A stretch of DNA of 64,000 bases from Parerythrobacter aestuarii (GTDB lineage Bacteria > Pseudomonadota > Alphaproteobacteria > Sphingomonadales > Sphingomonadaceae): contig NZ_JARBWD010000002.1 of assembly GCF_030140925.1 (NCBI RefSeq), positions 186,001 to 250,000 of the forward strand, written 5' to 3'. Positions 9,006-17,257 of this stretch are shown piece after piece. Each line of letters begins with the position of its first letter. Within the stretch, counting starts at the first letter, position 1. The notes under the pieces were generated by a model. It did not search any database. It had not been told where the DNA came from and saw nothing but the letters and a program-made list of their open reading frames with translations. The translations under genes were made by a program, and so were the position numbers.

Positions 9006-10241
9006 ATGGAACACACAGACACGCCTTCTCACTCCGCGACACCGCTCGCCGATCCCACAACGGGCCGCCATTACGGCATGGACTGGTTGCGCATCGCCGC
9101 CTTTGCCATGCTGATCTTCTACCATGTCGGCATGGGCTTCGTGCCATGGGACTGGCATGTCAAATGGACGGGGATCAGCGAGACCCTGCGGCTGCCGATG
9201 CTGGCGATGAACGGCTGGCGGCTGTCGCTGCTCTTCGTTGTCTCGGGCTATGCCAGCGCGGCACTGTTCGCCAAGATGACACCCGGTGCCTTCCTGCGTT
9301 CACGCAGTGCACGGCTGCTGATCCCGCTGGTTTTTGGTGCGGTGCTTATCATCCCGCCTCAAGTGTGGATCGACCTGATGTTCAACCATGGATATGCGCG
9401 CGGCTATCTCGCCTTCTGGGGCAGTGACTATTTCCGCTTCGGCGCGCTCGGCGGGATCATCATGCCGACCTGGCAGCACCTGTGGTTCGTGGTTTACCTG
9501 TTCGCTTACACGCTGGCGCTGATCGGCCTGCACCTGCTGCTCGGCGCGCGAGGCAGGGCGCTGGCTGCGAAGGCTGGATCGCTGCTGCTTGGCGGACCCT
9601 TGCTGTTGCTGGTGCCGGTTGCCTGGATCGTGGCTCGCTACACGCTGGTTTTTCCCGGGCTGAGTGACACCCACGCGCTGGTCGACGATTTCGCCGCGCA
9701 TTGGATCTTCCTGCCGATGTTCCTGTTCGGCGTGCTGCTGCGGTATTCGGCTACGCTCTGGACGACCATACGCCAGTGGTGGGCAGGGCTGGCCCTTTCG
9801 GCACTGGCCAGCACTGCGGCGATGCTGCTTATCGCATGGCACATGACCGGTAACCCCGACTGGCCGATGTGGCTGGAGATCGGTTACACCGCCTTGCGCA
9901 GCACACAGTCATGGCTGGTAATCCTGGCGCTGATCGGCCTTTCCGACCGGTTCTGGAATCGCGACCATGCCAGCCGGGCCATGCTCAATGAAGCTGTGTT
10001 CCCGTTCTATATCATCCACCAGACCATCATCGTGGCGTTCATCTGGTATCTGCGCCCACTCGCCATGCCCATTGCGATGGCCTTCGTGTTGACCATGTTG
10101 GTCACCACACTGGGGTGCTGCTTGTTCTATCGGATCGGCCGCGAAGTGCCGGTGCTGCGGGTGCTGATCGGGCTGCGGGGGTGGCGCGTCCCGCCAGCCC
10201 CCAAGCCCGCAGCAATCAATCTTCCAGCTGCGACGGGATGA
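9006..10241 (+). CDS. Acyltransferase-3 family membrane protein
   Basis: 411-residue integral membrane protein with about ten helices. The acyltransferase-3 hallmark is at the start (GMDWLRIAAFAMLIFYHVGMG, with the R and H of the family), followed by LRSRSARLLIPLVFG. Members O-acylate sugars, lipids or peptidoglycan; this shape resembles the OpgC/glucan acyltransferase group, but the substrate is unknown. The ATG at 9006 is chosen because upstream codons in the frame lie inside the divergent LytTR gene. The 3' end overlaps the convergent DUF885 gene by 26 bp. Confidence 0.85.
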   Translation: MEHTDTPSHSATPLADPTTGRHYGMDWLRIAAFAMLIFYHVGMGFVPWDWHVKWTGISETLRLPMLAMNGWRLSLLFVVSGYASAALFAKMTPGAFLRSRSARLLIPLVFGAVLIIPPQVWIDLMFNHGYARGYLAFWGSDYFRFGALGGIIMPTWQHLWFVVYLFAYTLALIGLHLLLGARGRALAAKAGSLLLGGPLLLLVPVAWIVARYTLVFPGLSDTHALVDDFAAHWIFLPMFLFGVLLRYSATLWTTIRQWWAGLALSALASTAAMLLIAWHMTGNPDWPMWLEIGYTALRSTQSWLVILALIGLSDRFWNRDHASRAMLNEAVFPFYIIHQTIIVAFIWYLRPLAMPIAMAFVLTMLVTTLGCCLFYRIGREVPVLRVLIGLRGWRVPPAPKPAAINLPAATG

Positions 10242-11997
10242 ATTCCTCGCGCACGGCCTTGGCGATCAGTTCGAGCGGAATGATCCCCTGGCTCAGCAGG
10301 AAGTCGTTGAAGGCCTTCTTGTCGAACCTGTCGCCCAGCGCCAGCTCGGTCTCTACCCGCAGGTCGATCAGCTTGCGGTAGCCATAATAATAGCTGCCGG
10401 CCTGCCCCGGGGCGCGGAAGGTGTAGCGGTCGAGCTCCTGCTTCACCATGCCGGGCGAAAAGCCGACTTCTTCGCGCAGCACGCGCCCGGCCTCTTCGCG
10501 GGTAATAAGGCCGAGGTTGAGCATTGGGTCGAGCACTGCACGCGCCGCGCGCAGCTGGCGGAACTGCAGTGCGATCAGCTGGCCCTCGATCGGCTCGTGG
10601 GGCAACATTTCGGCCTCGGCGTAGAGTGCCCAGCCTTCGACATTCACGCTGTTGAAGGCGTAGAGCAGCCGCGCCAGCGACACGCCCTGCTCGACCAGCG
10701 CAGCGAACTGCATTTCATGGCCGGGCCGCGCTTCATGCGCGCTCAGTGTCCAGCTGGCGGCGGGGAAATTGAAATCGTCATAGGCATCCCCTTCACCGGC
10801 GGTCGGATTGCCGGCTGTCAGGATGAACTGGCCCTGCTCTCCGGTATTGCCGATAAGGCGCGGCGGCGACATGTGCGGAGCGGGCTGGGCCGCGGCTTCC
10901 GCCGGCGTCGCCAGCCGCATCTGCAGCGGGTACTCCGGCAGCGAGACAATGGCGTTGGCGCGGATCTTGTCTTCCAGCAAGCCATTCACATTGTGGTAGA
11001 AATCCTCGATTTCGTCGTTGGGGATGGTCTGCTGCTTGAGCCGACCCAGCACGCCGATGTAGTCGGTCTCCTCGAAGCCGAACTTCTGCGCGACTTCGGG
11101 TGCCAGCGCATCCATCTGCGCGCGTAATTCATAGTAGCCGCGTCGCGCCTGCGCCATGGCTTCGCGCGGATCGATATCGATACCTACCTGGCGCAGGCGG
11201 AGCGCATATAGCTCTTCCGGCAAACGGGCATTGTCGCGGGCCTTCGGCAGGACGGTCGCGGTTGTCCAGGAGCCATAATCGGCGAACTGGGCATCCATGG
11301 CGTCCAGCGCTTCTTCCGCACCGGTAACTTCGAACCGGGTGAACAGCTCGCGGATGCCGGCGGCATAGGTCGAGTACTTGGTAACCGCTTCGCTCACTTC
11401 GACGTTATACGGGCCCTTCTTGCCGTCACCCTGGCTGGCTTCCCAACGCGCCTTGGCAAGTTCGGCGAGCGACGTCGTGCCTTCGTAGGTCCCGACATAG
11501 CGCTGCAGCAGTTCAACCGCCTTTTGCTTGCGCTCTGGCGAAACGCGCTCGTCGAGCAGGCTGGAAACACCGCCGAAGATGGCTTCGGGCACATCGGTCC
11601 ACTCCAGCATCAGCTTGCGGTTGAGTTCGATCCCTTCGATGCTTTCATCGAGCGAGCCGATCAGGATCGCGAGATCCTGCTTCACATAGGGATCGCTCTC
11701 CATTGCCATGGCCGCTTCGAACTCGGCTCTCAGCGCCGTCGCCCCGGCAAGATAGCGCTCGTCGCGATCAAGGGCGAGGTCGAAAGCGAGGCCGTCATAT
11801 TGCTCGTAACCGGTTGCAGATGCGCCTTCAGGATAAAACCCGGCGTCGAAGGCGATCAGCTTCTGCGTGTAGCCGTTCGAGATATCCACCCAGCTGGGCG
11901 CTTCGGATGGAGCCTCCGCAGCTGCAGCGTCTTGCGCGTGTACTGGTATCGCAATGCTGGCGAAGGTCAGGGCTATGGCTGAAACGATGGGGCGCAT
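10216..11997 (-). CDS. DUF885-family secreted protein (probable metallopeptidase-like)
   Basis: 593 residues with a signal peptide (MRPIVSAIALTFASIAIPVHAQ). The DUF885 hallmark SAHEARPGHEMQ contains the HExxxGH-like metal-binding pattern in the C-terminal half, with GWALYAEAEM and the YYYGYRK block downstream, as in other family members. These proteins are probably periplasmic zinc peptidases, but the activity of most is untested. The open frame extends far upstream, yet only the 11997 ATG gives a signal peptide. It overlaps the end of the convergent acyltransferase gene. Confidence 0.88.
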   Translation of the reverse strand: MRPIVSAIALTFASIAIPVHAQDAAAAEAPSEAPSWVDISNGYTQKLIAFDAGFYPEGASATGYEQYDGLAFDLALDRDERYLAGATALRAEFEAAMAMESDPYVKQDLAILIGSLDESIEGIELNRKLMLEWTDVPEAIFGGVSSLLDERVSPERKQKAVELLQRYVGTYEGTTSLAELAKARWEASQGDGKKGPYNVEVSEAVTKYSTYAAGIRELFTRFEVTGAEEALDAMDAQFADYGSWTTATVLPKARDNARLPEELYALRLRQVGIDIDPREAMAQARRGYYELRAQMDALAPEVAQKFGFEETDYIGVLGRLKQQTIPNDEIEDFYHNVNGLLEDKIRANAIVSLPEYPLQMRLATPAEAAAQPAPHMSPPRLIGNTGEQGQFILTAGNPTAGEGDAYDDFNFPAASWTLSAHEARPGHEMQFAALVEQGVSLARLLYAFNSVNVEGWALYAEAEMLPHEPIEGQLIALQFRQLRAARAVLDPMLNLGLITREEAGRVLREEVGFSPGMVKQELDRYTFRAPGQAGSYYYGYRKLIDLRVETELALGDRFDKKAFNDFLLSQGIIPLELIAKAVREEFIPSQLED

Positions 11998-12111
11998 GTG
12001 TTCTCTCCTCCGAAGAATTGCGCGCGGTGTGAGTGAATGCCGGGGCCTGCGCAAGGGGTGATCAGACCAACGACACTTGCGCACCGAGGAAATTCCGCCT
12101 TCAACCCTGAT

Positions 12112-13119
12112 ATGACGACTGCCGAATCCCCTGCAACCGATTGTATCGACGGCCCGCTGCTGTTTGCGCGGGTGCTTGATGGCGAGGGCGCAGGTCATCC
12201 GCTCGAGTGGGCCGAGGCAATGAACTGGCAGCCACAGCGCACAGGCGAAGTGCTGTGGGTCCACCTGTGCCGCAACGCGCCCGGCGTCGAAGCCTATCTC
12301 GAACATCTCGGCATCTCCGAGCCAACCCGCGAATTGCTCGTCAGCGACCGGACCCGACCGCGCGCATTTCGCGAAGGAGACACTCTCGTGGCGACGCTGC
12401 GGGGGATCAATTTCAATCCCGGGGCAGAGCCCGAAGACATGCTGTCGATGCAGCTGTGGTGCGATGGTATCCGGCTGCTCACCTTGCGCCGGATGCCGTT
12501 GCAGACCCCGCGCCATGTGCTCAAGATGATCGACCGGCGTGAGGCAGGGCCAAGCGACTGCGGGGCCCTGATTACCGAGCTGACCGAAGCCATGATCACT
12601 CGCATGAGCAGCGCGATCATTGACATGAACGATCATCTCGACGGACTCGAGGAACGCGATCCAGAGGATAATCCCGAGCAAGCGATGGCAATGATCTCCA
12701 CGATCCGCCGCAATTGCCTGGGCCTGAAGCGTCATATGGGTCCGATGCACGAAGCGCTGGAAGCAATCAGCCGCTATGCCCCGCCGTGGTTCGAGGATCA
12801 CGATCGGCGCGAGATCGCTGAATCGATCGACCGCTTGAAGCGGTATCTCGAGGATCTCGATATCAGCAAGGAGAGTGCGGTTGTCCTGATGGATGAGCTA
12901 CGCGGCGGAGCGATCGCACGCAGCGAACAGGCCACCTACATGCTGACCATCGTGGCAGGCATTTTCCTGCCGCTGGGCTTCATTACCGGCCTGCTCGGCA
13001 TCAATGTCGGCGGTATGCCGGGTGTCGACAGCGGCGATGCTTTCTGGATGGTGGTCGGGCTGTGCGGTGCGATCCTCGCCGCCCAGCTCTACTTGTTCTG
13101 GAAATGGAAGTGGCTGTGA
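12112..13119 (+). CDS. zntB: CorA/ZntB-family divalent metal transporter
   Basis: 335-residue cytoplasm-plus-two-helix transporter. The long soluble domain contains VLWVHLCRNAPGVEAYLEHL and the coiled region DHLDGLEERD. The C-terminal pair of helices is separated by GLLGINVGGMPG, where the CorA GMN signature appears as GIN, typical of the ZntB branch thought to move zinc. The ATG at 12112 is the likely start; upstream codons in the frame are not convincing. It sits beside the metal-responsive bufferin cluster, converging on nrsF with 12 bp between, though shared regulation is not shown. Confidence 0.86.
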   Translation: MTTAESPATDCIDGPLLFARVLDGEGAGHPLEWAEAMNWQPQRTGEVLWVHLCRNAPGVEAYLEHLGISEPTRELLVSDRTRPRAFREGDTLVATLRGINFNPGAEPEDMLSMQLWCDGIRLLTLRRMPLQTPRHVLKMIDRREAGPSDCGALITELTEAMITRMSSAIIDMNDHLDGLEERDPEDNPEQAMAMISTIRRNCLGLKRHMGPMHEALEAISRYAPPWFEDHDRREIAESIDRLKRYLEDLDISKESAVVLMDELRGGAIARSEQATYMLTIVAGIFLPLGFITGLLGINVGGMPGVDSGDAFWMVVGLCGAILAAQLYLFWKWKWL

Positions 13120-13131
13120 GGGCCACCACGC

Positions 13132-13773
13132 CTACCAGCGAATGATCGGCGGCAGTATCACCCGGCCCAGCACGCCGCAGATCGCCACGGGCAGGACGTG
13201 CCACAGCCCCAGGTGCGAGACCCCATCGATCGGGCAACTGAGGCCATAGGCGAAAGCGCCGATCGCGCCGGCAGCGATCCCGGCGAACAGCCCGGCGGTT
13301 TCAGTCGAGACCGGTGCCCCGCGCCGCAGCCAGTAGGCCAGCACGAGGAAGGTCAGCGCGGACGCTGCCGTGCCTGAAAGCAGGCAATGGAGGCTATAGG
13401 GATCCATCAGCGCGCCCGGACCACGTCCGGCGGCGAATGTTGTTGCAAAGGCCGCCAGTGGCAGGATTGTGACCATAGCCAGCGCCCATTTCGGGCCATC
13501 CTGACGGTTCCCGACTGACGGGCTGGCGAGCGCAACCGCTGCAGATACTCCGGCGAGGCCCAAGAGCAGCAACAGGCCGTTGGTGACCAGGTAGAAGGCC
13601 GAAGCCTCACCCGTTATCATTCCGCTCCACAGGCCAGCCAGCAGCCACACCGACAGCACGGTAATGGCTCCTGCGACCGCAGCCAGCCACAGCCCATGTC
13701 GGGCCTTTATCACCCGCACGGGCTGCAAATCGTCGACCAGATCTGCAATCAATGCCTGGTTCGCCTTGTTCAT
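13132..13773 (-). CDS. nrsF: NrsF (DUF1109) membrane anti-sigma factor
   Basis: 213 residues, six predicted membrane helices after a short cytoplasmic N-terminus (MNKANQALIADLVDDL), the expected form of the DUF1109/NrsF anti-sigma family. In Caulobacter NrsF holds SigF inactive until metal stress, and two conserved cysteines matter. This protein has Cys130 (SLHCLLSG) and Cys180 (GLSCPIDG) at nearly the same spacing. The start lies one base after the sigF stop, so the pair is cotranscribed. It is the last gene of the left arm of the bufferin locus. Confidence 0.9.
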   Translation of the reverse strand: MNKANQALIADLVDDLQPVRVIKARHGLWLAAVAGAITVLSVWLLAGLWSGMITGEASAFYLVTNGLLLLLGLAGVSAAVALASPSVGNRQDGPKWALAMVTILPLAAFATTFAAGRGPGALMDPYSLHCLLSGTAASALTFLVLAYWLRRGAPVSTETAGLFAGIAAGAIGAFAYGLSCPIDGVSHLGLWHVLPVAICGVLGRVILPPIIRW

Positions 13774-13774
13774 T

Positions 13775-14305
13775 TCATTCCGCCTTCTCAATCAGCGTCG
13801 CGAGCTTCTTGAGCCCGCGATGGATATTCACTTTGACCAGGCTTTCGCTCTGGCCGGACTTGGCTGAGGCTTCCGCTATCGAAAGCCCTTCGATCTTCAC
13901 AAGTTCGATTACTTGCGCCTGTTTCTCAGGCAGTTTCACGAACAGGCGCTCGAGGCTGAGCCGCGCCAGCACGGCTTCCTCGTTGCTTTCCTCCGCTGCA
14001 TCCCAGTCTTCCAGCTGGTCGGCCTCGGTGCGATAGACCTTACGCAGGTGATCGACCCAGCGATAGCGCGCGATGGCTGCCAGCCACGGCAGGAATGCCC
14101 GACCGGCATCCCATGTGTCGCGCTTGCGGTGCAGCGCCAGCAGCACGTCCTGGACCAGGTCGTCGAGCTGGTGCGGTGGCACGCGCCGCCGGAAGTAGCG
14201 CTGCAGCCACATCGCGCACTCGTCCAGCAGCACGGTATAGGCGCGCTTGTCGCCTTGCTGCGACCTGCGCATCAGCTGGGCCAGCGTGGCTTCGTCTGCG
14301 ATCAC
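13775..14305 (-). CDS. sigF: ECF sigma factor, SigF type, partner of NrsF
   Basis: 176 residues with region 2 (DDLVQDVLLALHRKRDTWDAGRAF and ARYRWVDHLRKVYR) and region 4 (LPEKQAQVIELVKIEGLSIAEASAKSG), and no extra domains. Together with the adjacent DUF1109 anti-sigma gene this is the SigF-NrsF pair known from Caulobacter copper and redox stress. It starts at GTG with GGGAG/GGAG upstream. It lies 24 bp after doxX and presumably autoregulates through the promoter in front of bufA1. Both promoter matches in the bufA1-bufA2 intergenic region fit its expected recognition sequence. Confidence 0.92.
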   Translation of the reverse strand: MIADEATLAQLMRRSQQGDKRAYTVLLDECAMWLQRYFRRRVPPHQLDDLVQDVLLALHRKRDTWDAGRAFLPWLAAIARYRWVDHLRKVYRTEADQLEDWDAAEESNEEAVLARLSLERLFVKLPEKQAQVIELVKIEGLSIAEASAKSGQSESLVKVNIHRGLKKLATLIEKAE

Positions 14306-14329
14306 ATCTCCTCTCCCATGGGCATGACC

Positions 14330-14779
14330 TTAGCGCCGACCGCGTGCAAGCACAGCGTCGAGTGATACCATTCCGCCGCCGCGGCTCACCAGCACCAGCG
14401 CCATCGCCGCCCACAGGCTGTGAGTCGGCCACCATGCATCGGGGAAGATCAGAAACTGGATCACCAGCGTCATGCCAAGCAGCGCCATCGCGGATAGCCG
14501 TGTCAGCAGCCCTAGCGCGACAAGGATCGGCAAGAGGAACTCGGCATAGGTCGTCACCGGCACCATGAGCTGGGGTGATAGAGGGAGGCGGAATTCCTCG
14601 AACAGGTAATACTGCGTTTCGTCGATGGTCAGCCAACTGCCATCGACCACCTTGGTCCTGCCTGAGCGCCAGAAGACGCCCGCAAGGGCAAGGCGGGTAA
14701 GCAGCAGCGCGCCGCTTTCGATCCAGCGGGACCCGAGCCACCGAGTGACGCGATCATAGGAAGAAAGGACACGCTGCAC
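14330..14779 (-). CDS. DoxX-family membrane protein of the bufferin operon (BufD-like)
   Basis: 149 residues with four hydrophobic helices of the DoxX family (GALLLTRLALAGVFWRSGRTK at the start, then TYAEFLLPILVALGL). In known buf operons the DoxX member is called BufD; its role is unclear, perhaps redox handling at the membrane. I place the start at a GTG preceded by GGAGAGC at 7 bases; the frame stays open upstream through bufA1, but that would be an antiparallel-looking shadow. It lies 23 bp downstream of bufA1. Confidence 0.85.
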   Translation of the reverse strand: MQRVLSSYDRVTRWLGSRWIESGALLLTRLALAGVFWRSGRTKVVDGSWLTIDETQYYLFEEFRLPLSPQLMVPVTTYAEFLLPILVALGLLTRLSAMALLGMTLVIQFLIFPDAWWPTHSLWAAMALVLVSRGGGMVSLDAVLARGRR

Positions 14780-14802
14780 GCTTGCTCTCCTGCTTGACCG
14801 GC

Positions 14803-15087
14803 TCAGCGCTTGATCGGCTTGAGCGAGCCCTTGCCCTTGGGCGTTTCGATCTTTTCGCAGCTGCCTTTGGGCACCAGCTTCCACGCATTGCCCTGGTAAT
14901 CGCGGGTGGAAGTCCCGGCGCAGCTGGTGCCGGGGCCGGCGGCGCAGTCGTTCTGGCCAGCCTTGGCGACGCCGTAGCATTTCTCCATCGGCTTGCTTTG
15001 CGCGGTTGCCGGGGACGCGGCGAGGCCGGCAGCGATCGTGGCGGTGAGGGCGAGCCCGGCAGCGCGGGCGAGAGGGGCATTGGTCAT
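14803..15087 (-). CDS. bufA1: BufA1-type (DUF2282) bufferin precursor, copper-binding RiPP
   Basis: 94 residues. A signal peptide ([22 protein letters not shown], then SPATAQ) is followed by a core with four cysteines in EKCYG, NDCAAG, TSCAG and GSCEKI, the signature of DUF2282/BufA1. In Caulobacter the MNIO enzyme BufB with BufC converts such cysteines to thiooxazoles that sequester copper in the periplasm. I prefer the ATG at 15087 (GGAG 9 bases upstream) over an in-frame GTG five codons earlier. It is first in the left operon behind a SigF-type promoter, and its own modification genes are on the other arm. Confidence 0.93.
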   Translation of the reverse strand: MTNAPLARAAGLALTATIAAGLAASPATAQSKPMEKCYGVAKAGQNDCAAGPGTSCAGTSTRDYQGNAWKLVPKGSCEKIETPKGKGSLKPIKR

Positions 15088-15151
15088 TGGTCTGTGCTCC
15101 ACTTACTTGGGGGTCGGGGGTGACCGGCAGCGTTGCCGGGCTGGCTGTCGT

Positions 15152-15177
15152 TTCGCCGCGACAGAGCAGGACGTTAC
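15152..15177 (-). promoter_or_regulatory. SigF-type promoter for bufA1-doxX-sigF-nrsF
   Basis: Reading the minus strand, GTAACG is followed by exactly 16 bases and CGAA. Caulobacter SigF promoters are described as GTAACC-N16-CGAA. The match differs by one base in the -35 hexamer, and transcription would begin about 60 bases before the bufA1 start. It stands 23 bp from the promoter on the other strand. Confidence 0.75.
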
Positions 15178-15200
15178 AGTCACTTGCTATTTTTTTGGCT

Positions 15201-15226
15201 GTAACCGGCGTGGCAGCGGCTGCGAA
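15201..15226 (+). promoter_or_regulatory. SigF-type promoter for bufA2-bufB-bufC
   Basis: GTAACC, then 16 bases, then CGAA: an exact match to the SigF consensus known from Caulobacter. The -10 element ends 45 bases before the bufA2 ATG. The pairing with an inverted copy at 15152-15177 on the opposite strand makes a chance match unlikely. Confidence 0.82.
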
Positions 15227-15271
15227 TGAACCGATGCCTGCAAGGCGCAAACTCACTCAGGAGAGATGTCC

Positions 15272-15559
15272 ATGAATGCCCCCAACAAGACCGCTTTTGC
15301 CGCTGCCGCTGCGATGATGGCCCTGTCCCACGCGAGCGCTTTCGCCGCCGAACCACCCGCTGGCAGCACCGGCGCTGCTATCAGCGCGGAGGATACCGTC
15401 CATTGCTACGGCATCCACAGCTGCAAGGGACAGGCCGACTGTGCCACGGCGGAGAACGCCTGCAAGGGCCAGAACAAATGCAAGGGTCATGGCTTCAAGG
15501 CCATGAAGGCCGGCGAATGCCTGACCAAGGGCGGCACGATCGGCGATATCTCGGCCTGA
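15272..15559 (+). CDS. bufA2: BufA2-type bufferin precursor, copper-binding RiPP
   Basis: 95 residues. A signal peptide (MNAPNKTAFAAAAAMMALSH, cleaved near AFAAEP) is followed by a core with six cysteines: VHCYGIHSCKG, ADCAT, ENACKGQNKCKGHGF, GECLTKGG. The repeated CKG and GF spacing is that of the BufA2 branch, distinct from the DUF2282 protein on the other arm. I take the second ATG (AGGAG 8 bases upstream) rather than the one two codons earlier. It is followed after 88 bases by the modifying enzyme gene bufB. Confidence 0.9.
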   Translation: MNAPNKTAFAAAAAMMALSHASAFAAEPPAGSTGAAISAEDTVHCYGIHSCKGQADCATAENACKGQNKCKGHGFKAMKAGECLTKGGTIGDISA

Positions 15560-15647
15560 TTGTTGTTGACCGGCAGGGTCCGGCGCGTCCCCCATCAGGA
15601 CAGCTGCGCCGGGCCCTGTTTCCCAGCTTCCCGGGAGAAGTTCCGTC

Positions 15648-16490
15648 ATGGCACCATCGATTGTTCCGTTCAGCGGCTTCGGCCTTGGCCTGCGCCGCAG
15701 CCACTACGCCGATTTCCTCGGTGGCGAGGTGCCCGTGGACTTCGTCGAAGTAATCTCGGAAAACTTCATGGTCGAAGGCGGACGCCCGCTGGTGACGCTG
15801 GAGCGAGTTCGGGAGAAACATCCGGTCATCCTGCATGGCGTCTCGATGTCGATCGGCTCGGCGCACGGTCTGGATGAGGACTACCTGCTGCGCCTGAGGG
15901 CACTGGCGGAGCGGATCGAACCGTTGTGGGTTTCGGACCATCTATGCTGGACCCGCACAAGCGCGCACAACAGCCACGATCTGTTGCCGCTACCCTATAC
16001 ACGGGAGGCACTGCAGGTGGTTTGCGACAATATCGACTGCGCGCAGGAAGCGCTGGGCCGGACCATAGCGTTCGAGAATCCGTCGAGCTATCTCACCTTT
16101 CCCGAAGACGAGATGCGTGAATGGGAGTTTTTCTCTGCCATGGCGCGACGTACCGGTTGCTCACTGCTCTTGGATGTAAACAACGCCTATGTCAGTGCCT
16201 GTAACCATGGCTTCTCGGCACGCGACTATATCGAGGGGTTGCCACTGGAGTGCGTGCAGCAAATCCACCTCGCGGGGCACACGCCCGGGGACATCATCAT
16301 CGACACACATGACCGTGCGGTTTGCGATGCGGTGTGGGACCTCTACGGCTATGCGGTGGCCCGTCTTGGCCCAGTCGCAACCATGATCGAGCGCGATGAC
16401 AATATCCCGCCGCTGGGTGAGCTGCTGGTCGAGCTGGATCGAGCGCGCACCATTGTTGCGGATGCCAAGGCTGCGAAGGAAGCGGCATGA
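15648..16490 (+). CDS. bufB: MNIO-family (DUF692) RiPP-modifying iron oxidase BufB
   Basis: 280 residues, TIM-barrel DUF692/MNIO enzyme. Metal-ligand blocks are visible in order: ILHGVSMSIGS (His), SDHLCW (Asp/His), TIAFENPSSYL (Glu), LLLDVNNAYVSACNHG (Asp, Asn, His), IHLAGH (His) and IDTHD. MNIO enzymes use a mixed-valent iron cluster to oxidise precursor cysteines; BufB homologues make thiooxazole in bufferins. The start overlaps nothing, and the end overlaps bufC by 4 bases (ATGA). As the only BufB in the locus it probably serves both BufA1 and BufA2. Confidence 0.93.
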   Translation: MAPSIVPFSGFGLGLRRSHYADFLGGEVPVDFVEVISENFMVEGGRPLVTLERVREKHPVILHGVSMSIGSAHGLDEDYLLRLRALAERIEPLWVSDHLCWTRTSAHNSHDLLPLPYTREALQVVCDNIDCAQEALGRTIAFENPSSYLTFPEDEMREWEFFSAMARRTGCSLLLDVNNAYVSACNHGFSARDYIEGLPLECVQQIHLAGHTPGDIIIDTHDRAVCDAVWDLYGYAVARLGPVATMIERDDNIPPLGELLVELDRARTIVADAKAAKEAA

Positions 16491-17257
16491 GCCTCGCCGA
16501 ACGCCAAGAGGCCTTTATGGCATCGGTGCTCGATGACGGGCAGACCTTGCTCGCGGGCTGGACTGAGCGCCACGTGGCTGGGCTCGATATCTATCGCAAC
16601 AACTATCGCACGGCGCTGGTCGAAGCGCTGGCTTCAACCTTCGAACGCACGCAACGCTGGGTCGGGGCAGAGAGCTTCCACCGAGCTGCCGCGCACCATT
16701 TGATCACCCATCCGCCAACAAGCTGGACGCTCGATGACGCTGGCAAAGGCTTCGACGAAACGTTGGTGGAACTGTTCCCTGAAGACCCGGAAGTGGCCGA
16801 GCTTGCATGGCTCGAATGGGCCATGCACCGCGCATTCGTGGCGGCCGATCGCGAGAGCATAAGCGCGCGCGAATTTGCTGCCCAAACGACAGGGTTTACA
16901 GAGGAAGACTGGGCCGAATTGCGACTGCGATTCCTGCCCGGATTGGCGCTGCGAGCAGTCAACCACGATGTCGGCGTTCTCTGGAACTCGTTGGCCGATC
17001 AGCCGAATGGCACGGCTGACTTTATGCTCGCGCAGCCCCGCATGTTGCTGGTCTGGCGCGAACAGCTGCGCCCGACTTTCGCCTTGCTCGATCCGCTCGA
17101 TGGTGAGGCGTTGACGTTCGCGCTCGGGGGCGCATGCTTCGGGGAGCTATGCGTCCTGCTGGTCGTGCGACTTGGCGAAGAAGCCGGCGTTGCCAGAGCC
17201 GGTGCCTTGCTTGGCCATTGGCTCGGTGAAGGGCTGGTCGCCTGCCTCAGGCGCTGA
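16487..17257 (+). CDS. bufC: BufC-like partner protein (DUF2063 N-terminal domain)
   Basis: 256 residues. The N-terminal half has the DUF2063 pattern (RQEAFMASVLDD, LDIYRNNYRTALVEALASTFERTQRWVG, FHRAAAHHLITHPP), and the remainder is helical and less conserved. In characterised MNIO systems this type of protein binds the precursor and delivers it to the DUF692 enzyme. Its ATG overlaps the bufB stop, so the two are translationally coupled. The C-terminus overlaps the convergent SDR gene by 11 bases. Confidence 0.9.
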   Translation: MSLAERQEAFMASVLDDGQTLLAGWTERHVAGLDIYRNNYRTALVEALASTFERTQRWVGAESFHRAAAHHLITHPPTSWTLDDAGKGFDETLVELFPEDPEVAELAWLEWAMHRAFVAADRESISAREFAAQTTGFTEEDWAELRLRFLPGLALRAVNHDVGVLWNSLADQPNGTADFMLAQPRMLLVWREQLRPTFALLDPLDGEALTFALGGACFGELCVLLVVRLGEEAGVARAGALLGHWLGEGLVACLRR

